Shown here one piece after another: positions 24,070 through 36,000 of a stretch of DNA of 64,000 nt. The notes under the pieces are model-generated. The model ran no database searches. It saw only the letters and a program-made list of their open reading frames with translations, and was not told the DNA's origin. The stretch covers positions 497,498 to 561,497 of the forward strand of contig NW_022098092.1 in assembly GCF_002288925.2 (NCBI RefSeq), read 5' to 3'. A program made the position numbers and the translations under genes. Position 1 is the stretch's first letter, and each line of letters opens with the position of its first letter. This DNA is from Delphinapterus leucas (taxonomy: Eukaryota > Chordata > Mammalia > Artiodactyla > Monodontidae).

Positions 24070-27000
24070 TTCCAGGGACCACTGGGTCTGGATGGCAAGC
24101 CCGTAAGTGATAACAGGGCAGTTGTAGGTGGTCCTGGGATGGGGCTGCCCCTGGGGTTGGGAGTTACCGTGGATGCCAGAGAGAAGGGCCACTAAGAACC
24201 TGGTTTAGCATGGAGAGAAGCTATTTGACCATCAGACTTGAGTTTAAATCCTGCTCCACCACCTGCTGACTCCTCCTTGAGGAGGCCTCTTCACCTCCCC
24301 AGCCTGAGGCTTCTGTTTGTCAAACAGGCATATTAACTCTCCCCACAGGGATGCTGGGGATGCAAAGAACTGTGAACAGCACTGTCCCTGGTGCCCAGTC
24401 AGCCCTCAAAACACAGAAGGCCCTCCCAGCAGACCCCACATGAGGCACAAAGCATCCCCTCATACAGTCTCAAGACTTAGATGGTGGACATCAGGCTGAA
24501 GAGTTCTCAACACCTGGACCAGAAGCATATGGTCCACTGGCATCTTTAGCAGAATGAATAAGATGCACACAGAGACAGCATAATAAAATGAATAATTGGA
24601 TATGGATGGAAGGAAGGAAGGACAGATGGATGAATAGATTGATGAACAGATGGACAGATGGATGGATGAATGGATGGGTGGATGGAAGAAGAGTCAAATG
24701 AGGTAATGAATTGTACACACAGTTGGATGCATGGAAGAGTAGATGAGTTAGTGGATGGATAAATGCATGATGGTTGAGCAGACAAGCGAGTGAAAAAAAT
24801 GAATGAATGAACAAATGATTGAAGAGCTGACCGATGAGTGCATCATTAAAGGGGAAGAAAGAACCCACTACCTAGATGGATGAGTGAATGAGCGAATCCA
24901 TCACTACCTGAAGGGGACATGGATGTTTTGGGAAGGAGGCCAGTGATCGAGGTCCCTGACCAAGAGTGTGAACCCCAAGCTGGCCCACTGCAGCCTGGCC
25001 CCCACCCCGGGGTCTCTGAGCTCCACAGTTGGTGCCTTGTGTGTGACCTGACCAGCTTCCCTAGAAGTCCTGGTAACTTGGCAAAACTGAAAGAGACACA
25101 TTTCCCTGCAGCCAGAGGGTGATGGCAGCCATCATGGCCTGCAGGGAGCCACCTCCACATCCACACACCCCCAGACTGTGAAGACAGTGACCTCCTCACT
25201 GGTACCTGGGCACAACGGGTGCTGAGCAGGGAGGGCTCTGTTCTCTGGGGGAAATGACTAGCACATGTGCCCCTGTCCAGAGAGGATGCCAATGACCACC
25301 CCAGTCTCCTGTCCTCCTTGTGGTGAGCACTGAGGTTCAGAGCTTCCTTGGGGCCAGCACAGGCAGCCCTCATAAAGGCTGATAGGCGTGTATGTTTTTT
25401 CACTCAGCTGCCCACAGCTCTGCTCAGCCTCACAGGCCCTTCTGCCCTCAAAGCCTCAGGGAATACAGAAGGGGGCTAGCCTAGTGCTCTTCACTCACTC
25501 CTGTTCTTTCTCTATCTTCCTTCTCCAGGGACTTCCAGGCCCCAAAGGAGAAAAGGTAAGTGATGCTGGAAGCTGTCCAGATGCAGTAGGCTGATAAAGG
25601 AGGCCAGAAATCTGCCTTCAAACCCCAGCTCCAGAGTGTGACCTTGGGCAAGTTACATCCCCTCCTGGAGCCTTACTTTCCTCATCTGTGAAGTGGGGCT
25701 AGTGGTGCCTACCTCCTAAAATGGTTACAAGGCTTACATTTGACAATTTAAAGTACCTGGAGGGTTGAATCCGAGTTCTCCTGGCACCAGAGTGTAACAA
25801 AACTCAAAGCACAGTCTACCCAGAATGACGAGTTTCCAAAATAATCAATCCTGAAAAGGGGAAGGTGCCAGAAGAGCCTGTGGAATTGAACACTGACTGT
25901 TGATGGCATTCTTTGTGGGGAGGACACCCCCCCAGGAAAACAAATGGCAGAGAGCTAACCCTTTGCAGCCCTTTGTGAGAAGGTCTTCCCTGACATTTGG
26001 CACTAAATGTCACAGTCAGACTCCTGGAGGGCTGGGAACTCCAAGTGACTTGGAGGGGAGCAGGAGAGAGGGGAGACCTGTGTGTCCCACAGTGGAGTCA
26101 GGGGAGGGAGGGGCCATAACAGACCTGGGTGTGGTAGAACCGACAGGGCACTTCTAAGGCAGGGCAGGGCAGGGCTGGGCTGGGCTGCACCACTGCTATG
26201 TGGCCCACATAGGTCAGGGCAGCCAGTGTTCCGGTCCACCCTCAGGGCTGAGCAAGGCACAGGATCTGGTGTTCAGAGCCTCAGGTTTGCATTACAGCTC
26301 CACCACCAACTGTGTGGCCTTTGGCAAGTTACCCAGCTCTCTGGGCCTCAGTTTCTCCATCTGTAAATTAAAACCAACCTCTCATGGGGAAGACTGCGTG
26401 AGGTAAACGTCTGAATGTTCTTTGTAGATGATGAGACACTCGTGCAGTTGGCAGGTACAGTGATTGCCTTCTTGCCAATTCTGGCTGATGCCACCGAGTC
26501 ATAGAAATGATTAAGGTAGGGGCTTTGAAAACAGAGAGAAATTGAAGTCTTGGCATCTACTGCTACATAGCATACTGCCCCAAAACTTGGTGACTTAAAA
26601 CAGTAAATCAATTATCATCCCTCATTATTCCCAGGTTCGGGGGTTCCACTCTGCTGTGTCTGGGGGCTGCCAATAGATAACAGACCACCTGGCTCCAAGC
26701 CCTGGATCTGCTAGCTGTGTGACCTTGAGGAAGTTACTTAGCCTCTCTGTGCCTCAGTTTCCTCATTGGAAATGGAGATGACATAGAGCCTTTATGTTTT
26801 TTTTCTTAGAATGAAGTGAGACTGTGTATATGAAGCACTGAGCACAGAGTAAATGCTCCACACATGTGAAGTAGTAATAAAAGTAGTGGTGATGTATCAC
26901 CCTGTTTTTTGTTCCTAGGGTGCACCAGGAGACTTTGGCCCCCGGGTAAGAACTGAGCAAGACCCTCCCCTGATCCCACATGGTTTGTTTCATATCATAA

Positions 27001-30000
27001 TAAGGTATACCTAGCGTTTCTTCTGGATCCCTATGCTTATCACAGAAAAAAATGAGCAAGCAGCCCCTCCCCACCCGTGGTCTATCTCGCTGCCTGTTTT
27101 CACTTCAACATCCGCTGGGTGGAAGCCCCAAGCACCTTGATTTGGCCGAGGCTGCCATCCCCTGCACAGACAAGGACTCTCTGGCAGACATCCAGTCACC
27201 CTTATCACCGTAGATGGGCAGACAGTGGGGCTGGCACTGGGCCCAGACTGGAGGCTGATCTTCCTGAGGGCAGCTGGCACCCAGGAAGAGGGAAGACTGT
27301 GGATGTAGCCAGCAGCCCTGAGCCCAGAGTTCAGCTCTGCCACTTACCAGCTGAGTGACCTGGAGTGAGTCACCTTCCCCTCTGAGACTCAGTTTCTCCA
27401 ACTGTGAATGGGGATGACATCCTTGACCCCAAGCCACTGAGGTGAAGATTCATGGCAATCAGGAAAGTGGGCACCCGGCACCCCAAGTGGGAACAGTAGA
27501 TCAGAGTCTCTGTCCAGCCCACTTCTAGCCCTTCATGCCCCCTGAGTCCAGGCACCCAGAAGTGCCTTGTTCTGAACCAGGGTTCTCCTCAACGGAGGCT
27601 GAAGCAGAGAGGAGACCTCTGCTGGTTGGGCCCCACAAAGCAAGTCTTGGCAATTTGGTGGGGAGCTTAGCGGGGGATGCCCACTCGTGGATCTCTGTGC
27701 AGCTCAGGCTTTCCCCAGGCTGGTGGGGGCTTTCCTAAAGGGGCTTCCCAAGAGCAGCATTCTAAGCAGCACGAGACCAGTTAAGAGCTACCTCCAGAAC
27801 GGACACAGCAGCACGTCCACTGCATTCTATTGGTCACAGCAGTCACAGGGCCCGCCCAAGTCAAGAGGGTGGAGAAATGGACTCCAGCTCTTGGGGGAGT
27901 GCAAGGTCCCATTGATGAGGAGCCCGTGGGATGGGAGCAAGGATAGCACCCATGTTTGGAGAATGTGTTCCGCCACTTCCAATGACCAGGCTTCCTCTCT
28001 CCAGGTGGGGTTAAGTGGTTTTGCCTCCAGAAATAGCCTGGTCATTTCTAAATCACCCTCCTGCCTTTCTCATCACACACCTCTTTGCCAACTAGATGGT
28101 TTTCCCGAGGCTCAGTCCAGGATTTATAAGTAGAGACCATCACGTGTACAATCGCCGAATCCTCAAGGTAGACTGGCGGAGTCTGGGCTGCTGGTGTGTA
28201 CACTCCCCTCGACTCACCCCACATTCCCGGGGGAGACCTCAGCCATCCGATCCTGGTGGGAGGAGGAGGAGGAGGCTGACCAGCCTCATTCCAAGTAACT
28301 CAGGAGAAGACCCTAAACCTCCTCTAGAACCTGCTCAAGTATCTACACCCATTTTCTGCCTTGGTAAGGAGCTTCCAGGCCAGTGGTTCCCACCCTGAGC
28401 CCTTGAGCTATTAAAGGAGCAGCAGTGGGTGGGGTATCTTCAACTGATTCCTAACACAGTGTAAAATGAGACAGGAATGACCCACCACTATTGCCACTCT
28501 GGTTGGGTGACCTTACCAAACTCAATTGTCTTTTGGCTGGAATTCTATCTTCTTGGTCAGGACCCTGGCTGAGTCAGACTGATCAGAAGATCTGCATGGT
28601 GGACATTGCGAGCTTCAGTTAATTTTTTAATTAGGAAAACAAGTGAGCTATGTCTTAAGTGCAGTGGTCTAGAGAACCAAGTTCTCTCATATCGTGGGGT
28701 CACAGATGAAAAATGCTGTCTAAAAGAGACTCTTGCCTCAGTGGTCAGAGGAGACAGTGCCTTTCCTAGCTCTGTAACCTTGGGTAAATGATTACATTCT
28801 CTGACCACTGGCTACTCCATCTGTAAAATGGGACAATAGCAGTGCCCTGGCCAGGTGGTCGCAGGGTTAGGTGAGATAACCTCCAGGTAGGCCTCACTCC
28901 TCAGCGCTTGGGCACACAGCAGGGGCCCAATCCACAAAAGGCTTCTTCCTTTCTTGGTGACAGGAAGGTTAGGAACTGCTGGCACTGAGCCAGACGTGCC
29001 ACATTACTGTGCCCTAAACCAGTGCTGGGCGGGCACCACTGAGGCAGCAGGAAGTGCTGGGGGCACTGTGGTCTCTCCTCCTCTCCTCCTTGCAGGTGGG
29101 GCCACAAGGTGAGGGCTCTGGCTGCCTGAGGTCTGACCCATTACTAACACTGCCAAGAGTGAGGGATTTGGTGCTGCATGAGAGAGATGGTGTGGTCCTT
29201 TGTCGCTCTTTTTTTTTTTTTTTTTTTTGAGATAATTAAAAATTCACAGGCAGTTGTAATAAATAATACCCCGTGTACCCATCATCCAGTTTCCCCCAAT
29301 GGTGACATCTTGCATTGCTGTAGTACAACCTCACAACCAGGAAATTGACACTGATATAATCTGCCAACCTTATTCCATTTTCACCCATTTTACTTATTTG
29401 TGCGTCTACTTATTTCCATGCAATTTTATCACCCTTGAGATTTGTGCAACCACCACCCAAAGATCCCTCCTGCTATCTTTTTATAGCTGTAGTTACCTCC
29501 CTCCCTGCCCCCATGCCTAACCCCTGGCAACCACTAATCTGTGCTCCATCTCTATAAATTTGCATTCCAAGAATCTCATGTAGATGCAGTCATCTAGTAG
29601 CCAACTTCTGAGATTGGCTTTTTTCACTCAGCATAAATCTTTTGAGATGCATCCAAGTTGCTACATGTGTCAGTACTTTGTTCCTTTCTATTTATTGCTG
29701 AGCAGTATTCCATGACATGGATGTACCCCAGTTGTTTAATCATTCACCATTGAAGGACATTTGGATTGTTTCCTGTTTGGAGCTATTATGAATAAAGCTG
29801 CTGTGTACATTCATGTATGGGCTTTTGTGTGAACATGTTTCTGTTTATCTGGGACAAATGCCCAAGAGTGTGCCTCTATCACTTAATAAAGCAGGAGCTG
29901 ACCGACCAGGAAGGTCTTTCAGGAGGCTTACAGTCCCCATTCCAGAAGGAAGGGTGCTGGTTGGGCACTTGTGCTTTGTCCCACACCTAGTGTGTCTCAT

Positions 30001-33000
30001 CTCTCACCTAAACACCGTAGCTGGGCTTCAGGCACTGAGAGCTGGAGACATGGAGCATGCCGTGGAGTGTACAAGATCCTCTTGGCCTCTTATGCAGAGG
30101 TATAGGGACCTGTCCCTTTGTGTGGCCACCAAGAAGTGGCAAGAGGCCCAATAACAAACCCCTTTCCTCTGAGCCTGCCGAGGGCTGGGAAGGTGAAGGC
30201 ATCTGGCCGCCCATCTAGGGAGGCCTCTCTCTGAGGCCAGAACCCCTTCCCCTCAGCCTCAGAGTCATGCTGGGCCCCATCTCTTCCAGGGAGATCAAGG
30301 GCAAGATGGAGCTGCTGGGCCTCCAGGGCCCCCAGGACCCCCTGGGGCCCGGGGCCCTCCTGGCGACACTGGGAAAGATGGCCCCAGGGGAGCACCAGGC
30401 CCAGTGGTAAGAGAGAGCATGGAGCTGGACCACCCAGGACGTGGTTCTGTACTTACCAAAACTCCAAACCCTGATCCTAGAATCAATGCCAACCCTAGCC
30501 CTATCCCAAACACCCACCCAGACTCTTACTCCAGTCACACCTTAAATCTGACACTAACCAGGTCCTTAACCCCAATTTAGACCTTGACCCCAAACTCACT
30601 CCCAAATCCAGATCCACACCCCCAATTCAGATTGTTATCCAGACCCTAACTCTCACCCTTACAGACTCTGACCCAGCTCTTATCTCCACACTCTAACCCC
30701 ACATAGATTCATAGACCCTGACCCTAACCTTGGTTATAGTCTCAGTCCCAATCTACACCCGGAGACCCATATGAGGCTGCTGTCTCTGCAGATCTCTACC
30801 AACCTCTTCTCCCTCTCTCTCTCTCTCCCTCTCAGTCTCTCTTTCTTTTTATCTCTCTGTTTTTTCTTTACTTCTCTCTCTCTTTCTCCTACTAACTAAG
30901 CCTCAGTTGTCCTCCCATAGTCCTAACCCCAATACCGGAGGCCAAATCTCATTGTACTGCCTCTTTCCTTCACCCAGGGGCTCCAACCTGTACTTTCCCT
31001 CCAATGCAGAGCTGGCACCTCCACCAAACTGCCACCAGGGTCCCCTGTCAGGGAAGCTACTCAATTGGCTCACCAATTCCTTGTCATGTTGGGCATATAA
31101 TTCCCTGAGTCTCAACTTTCTTGTCTGTGGGGTGGGGACAGTGATGCCCACTTTTCAGAAGTTTGGTGAGGACAAAATGTACTTGCAGCCCCAGCCCAGG
31201 GTCTGGCGGGAGATGGGGGCTCAGTCAACTGTGAGCCCCTGCCTCCCCTCATTGCTCTCCTCTTATGCCTCCTCAGGGTGCCAAAGGAGAAGCTGGACAA
31301 GATGGCGAGACGGTCAGTATCCAGGGCATTTCAGAGGTCCAGGCTGGCAGGACCGTGGTTCCAGGCCCAGAAGCCCCTCTCCCACACACACCCACATCGG
31401 GGTTGGGTGTGCGGCTGTATGTGTGTGCACACCTGCACTCTTGCCCCCCCACCACCTGTGGGGAGCAGATGGGCCAGGACTCCAGCCCCAGCAGAATTCT
31501 CACAGACCCAGACCCCTGGGAGGGAGCCTGCAGTCCACTTGTCACTGCTTGAGATCTAAAGCAGATTTCTGTCCAAGATACAAATGGGTGGCACAGCCGG
31601 GTTCCAGAGACAGCCCTGCCTGCCCTCTGGGACTTGGTGTCACCCTTTATAAAACAAGGATGCTAAGGAAGACAGCCCGGGAGCCCTGTCTGGGATCACG
31701 TTTAACACCCCTTCTTCTCTCATTCCAGGGCCTGAGTGGACCCCCAGGGCCCAAGGTAAGTTCCTCTCACTTCTGTCTCAGGCCTGGGGTGGGGGGGCTC
31801 CCTCACCCCACCACCTTCCCCTCCCCCACCCCCACTGAAGCCAAAGTGGCAGGGTTAGAAGACCAAGTTCTGTAACCTTAGGCAAGTGACTTCATCTCTC
31901 TGTTCCTCAGTTTACTCATCTGTCAAATGGGGTCATGATAAACTTTTCCTGCCTTTCCTTCACAGCAAGTTGTGAGGATCGAATAATAAAATCCATTAGC
32001 TTGTCAGCTCTCTTTTCTTCCCTCCTTGAGCAGCACCTGCCAGGGTGGGAAGGCAGGCTATGGTCCTCCCTGAAGGAGCCAGAGCCCCTGGACTGAGCAG
32101 GAGGGAAAGGTGGGAGAGGAGCCCCCTTTAGTGAGTGCCTGCTGGGAGTCAAGGGCCTTCAATGCATTCCCTCTAATCTCACAACCACCCTCTGAGGCTG
32201 GGGGAGTCAGGGCCCCTCTTACAGGAGCAGTGACTTGCCCAGGGTCACTCAGCTTGGGAGGGACCAGGTCAGGGTCGGAGTGGAGTCCAAGACCGTCAGC
32301 CCCAGCACCCACATGCATCTCTCTGAGGGGCTCGGGGGTCTCTGGGCTGTGCTGGATGGGGGTCATCAGGGCCACTTCTACCAGAGGAGCAGGCGCCTGG
32401 TGTCCAGGTGGCTCTGACATCTCTTGCATCCCCACTGTCTCCCCTGCAGGGTGAGCCCAGTGTTCCTGGAAAGAAGGTGGGGGTGGCTGTGGATGGCCTT
32501 CTTGGCAGGGATGTGGGAAGTGGCTGGAGAGAAGGGCAGGGGCTGGGCACGGCGGAACCCAACCTAAGTCCTGACTGTGGGTGGCGGCTCTGACCTCTGT
32601 CTCTGAAGCCAGGATCTCATTCATTCATTCATTCACTCATTCACTCACTCTTAGAGAAATACATCAAACACATACAGTTACTCAAACATATCAGATTTGT
32701 TCCCATGTCAAATTGGTTCTCAAAGTGTGATCCCTGGATCAGCAGTATCAGCGTCACTGGGGGCTCATTAGACATGTGTGTTCGGGGCCCATCCCGGAGG
32801 CCCCGAGTCAGAGACACTGGGGGTGGGCGTGCTCTGTTCAGGCAGCCCCCTGAGTGGTGCTGACATGTGCTCAAGTTTGGGAACCACTGACCCAGATTAA
32901 TCTTCCCCCATTGCTTCCCATGGATGGGCCTCCTCCTCCTCTTCCTCCTACTGGGCTCAGCAAAGCTGCCCCCTCCTCCGGGGGACTGTCCACAGCCACC

Positions 33001-36000
33001 TACTGAAACACATGCTCTCCCTGAGTCCCTCTCTATCCCAACATTCTCTTATATTCTCTTGTCTACTTCCCGGCATGGGGCTATGAATTTATCTGAATAT
33101 TTCCTTGCCCTCAGTCTCCTCTGACTCATTGAGCAGGGACCCCATCTGCCTGGCTTGCAGAGGGTGCTCAGAGATGTTTGCTGACAGAGGAAATGAATTC
33201 CCTCTCCTTCACCCACCCATCCATTCCTTCTGCACACACCTGCTAAGGTGTGCTCTGGGCTAGCGGGGACAGGGGACAGAGGTGGCTCTGACCCCACCCC
33301 TGCCCTAGAGTTACGAAGAGGGGAGAGGGGCGCTGCCCCAACCCAGTATGACCAGTGCTGCTGCCAGAAGTGGACTGGTGTGCTGGGGAGTACAAAGCGG
33401 GAATGGCCAACTGACTGCCAGAGGACCCAGCCAGTGTGTGCAGGTTGAGGGCTGCAGCCTCCACTGTTCTCTCCTCAGGGGGATGATGGGACACCAGGCC
33501 AGCCAGGGCTCCCAGGACCCTCAGGGCCCAAGGTAGGTACATGTCCCTCCCTCAGTGGTCCCCCTGCCTCCCACCTCCCCAGTTCCCACCTGCCTGGTGA
33601 AGCCCTACGCCGCCCTTTCACATCATGGCACATGGGTTGATGACCAGGACAGGCCAGAGGGAGGCAAGCAGTAAGGCCAGGGTCCCACTCACCAACGGGC
33701 CTGGCAAGTCACCCAAGCCATTTGCCTCCCCTCACACCCTCAAGTCTTCTGGTTCCCATCTTAGGTGGCCCCACTCTACCCAGTCCCCAAGGCAGGAACT
33801 GGGTATCTTCCTTGCTTCCCCAACCCCTTAAGACAACCACCAAATCCTGGCCAGCCTGCCTCCAAACTGGCTGAGCCCCTGAGCTGCTCCAACCATGCGC
33901 CAAGACCAAACCAGAAGGGGCCTTGGTCCTGAGTCCTCTGGGCTGCACTGAGCCCATGCCCCCCAACCCCCGGCTGGGCTCAGGCACGTTCTCAGGAGTT
34001 ACTCCGGAAGCCCACAGACCCAGGCGGCCCCCAGCCTGCCCCCAGCGCTCTCTCACAGCACACGCCTCTGTTGCAGGGCAAGCCAGGGAGCGCGGGGCCT
34101 CAGGGAGAGAATGGCGTGGACAGAGCCCTGGGGCCCAAGGTGACATCACAGTCCACTGCTCTGGTTCCCAAAGGCCCATCACGGGGGAGATGGGTTTCCC
34201 CTCCAATTTGCCCTTTTAAGTTGGGAGTCCGGGAGGTCCCAGGCCCAGGGGTCTTGTTTGATTGGCAATCAGAAGCCCACCTGGGGGCGGGTGGCAGTGG
34301 GTCTGGGCGAGTGATGAGGCCTCCACTGTGTAGCCTTGGGCTTCTGGGCCTCAGTGGCCCATCTCTACACAACGAGGGGTCAGAGGAAGGTCTCACAGGC
34401 CCTCCCTCAGGGAGCCCCATTCCCGGGATGCCAGTCATGTCCACTCGGCCCTGTGTCCTTTGGGGAAGAGGGGACTAGAGTGGGCAGGGGAACTTTTGGC
34501 TTTAGCCCTGCACACCTGGCTGCAACCATGTGTCTCCACAGGGGGAGCCCGGCCAGCCAGGCGCCGATGGAGCCACAGGGCCGCGGGTAAGCCGTCTTCC
34601 CCCAGCCACACCAGTGGGATCCAGGGGCCTGATTCCTTCTGAAGCCCCCTGTCCCCCAGAGACCCCAGAAGAGCTGGCAGGAACTGGGAGTCTTTTTTTA
34701 ATAATAATAATTCATTAGTGATTTTTTTTTTTTTTTTGCTTTTAGTCTCATAATACATGCTTTTGGTAAAATGTTCAACTATGGATGTGAAAATAAGAGT
34801 CCCGTCCTCTCCCCTCTTCTCCTCCTCCCCAGGAAAGTGTCTGCCCTCCCAGACTCTTTTCTTGGCGTATTCAAACATAGACCTCGATTTGCGACATATG
34901 GCATTACCCTCCCCCTGTGGGGCCTTGCCTTTCCCCCAGCCCCACATCACCGTTCACCCCTGTCTCTGGAGCACAGCCACCGCAGCTGGTTCCAGATCTT
35001 TTGTGATGAGCCCCTATCAACACACTTTTAGAACTACATCCCAGCCCCTGTTATTGGCCCTGTGATTTTGGGCAATCACATCCCCATTATGCTCCCAGAG
35101 GCAGCCTTCCTCCTCCAAAACACAGGTCTAAGCCCGCAGCCTGGTCGTGCAGGTGGCCAGGGAATTGGATTAAGCATTGAGTGTGGGAATTCAGTGTACA
35201 CCTTACAGTTCCGTGAAGGCCATGACCGTGGAGGCAGCTGGCAAATGATGCCCTGGCCTGGGTCTCTCCATCCTGCGCAGATGGCCTCAGGCCTGACCAA
35301 AGTGCTCCCAGACCCCGCTGCTCTCCTAGCAGAGAAGAGTCCAGTGGGGAGGTGAGGTTCAGATGAAAGGTGAGGTTCCAGCAGCAGTGCACATGCCTGT
35401 GAGGATGCGTGCCTGTGTGGACACATGCATGTGCAACACATACATGTGGACATGTGTGGGGGGGGTGTGTGCTCAGAACCAGGAGCGAATGGGAGTGTCA
35501 GTGCCTGGTGTGTGCAGTCTCCACCTGAGGTTAAGAAACTGAGGTACAAGGGCAGCATCCAGCCGGCATGTCTTTAATTGGCCCGCGCAGTGTTTTGGAG
35601 GGTTTGGGTGTTTTTGTTTGTTTGCCAACATTTAAAAGTCTGAAGCACTTCACATCAAAATCAGACTCTCCATTTTCTCTCAAGAACGCAGGGATGCGCC
35701 TCAGTGGGCTTCAGTTCCCACGTGAAGGCAAATCACAGCCACCCCCAGGCTAGGCGGAGGTGTGTTCCTCAGTTGGCCCCAGGCATCCCCCTTCCCTTGT
35801 GTCACCCCCTGCCTGGCCCCTGGATTGCTCAGTCAGGGTGCCAGTGCCTGAGAGAATGCAAGAAGACACCATGCTGGGGCCGCCCAGGGTACAGCTGAGA
35901 GCTGACCCACAGCTCACTGGCCTGTGTGCAGCCCTGGTTACTAGGTTCTCTGGGTAAGACAGAAATGACTACCATGCTTTTCCCTGAAATTCTTCCTCTT

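Larger units (their letters stand above)
4755..24075 (+). other. COL23A1: Large COL23A1 intron (19.3 kb)
   Basis: The longest intron in the window. It contains old L2, MIR and MaLR pieces, an ancient L1 split by two CHR SINEs, another CHR SINE, an antisense L1 end, a 47-bp tandem duplication and several CTCF-like motifs. No collagen-type exon was found in it. Open reading frames here are short and have no recognisable product. Confidence 0.85.
26946..30289 (+). other. COL23A1: COL23A1 intron (3.3 kb)
   Basis: Contains MIR pieces near 27300-27460 and 28755-28935, an LTR-like fragment near 27790-27960 and an antisense L1 at 29209-29880. A decoy exon-like motif at 29096-29108 is discussed under rejected items. 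Confidence 0.75.
31313..34541 (+). other. COL23A1: COL23A1 introns between exons 31277 and 34542
   Basis: Introns of 0.4-1.0 kb around the exons at 31729, 32450, 33479 and 34077. They hold a MIR trace (31850-31990) and a (TTCA)n run (32617-32652). Otherwise GC-rich unique sequence. Confidence 0.75.

Noticed and set aside
29096..29108. 13-nt exon-like motif (TTGCAG|GTGGGGCCACAAG|GTGAGG) in a COL23A1 intron
   Set aside because: Both neighbouring exons are phase 0, so a 13-nt exon would shift the frame, and no matching residues are expected there.
30430..30775. True interstitial telomeric array
   Set aside because: Words are too irregular for a genuine (TTAGGG)n remnant; kept only as a degenerate C-rich array.
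30907..31875. 322-codon open frame on the + strand
   Set aside because: It runs through intron and across the 31277 and 31729 exons in the wrong sense of splicing; composition is low-complexity Pro/Ser with no recognisable domain.
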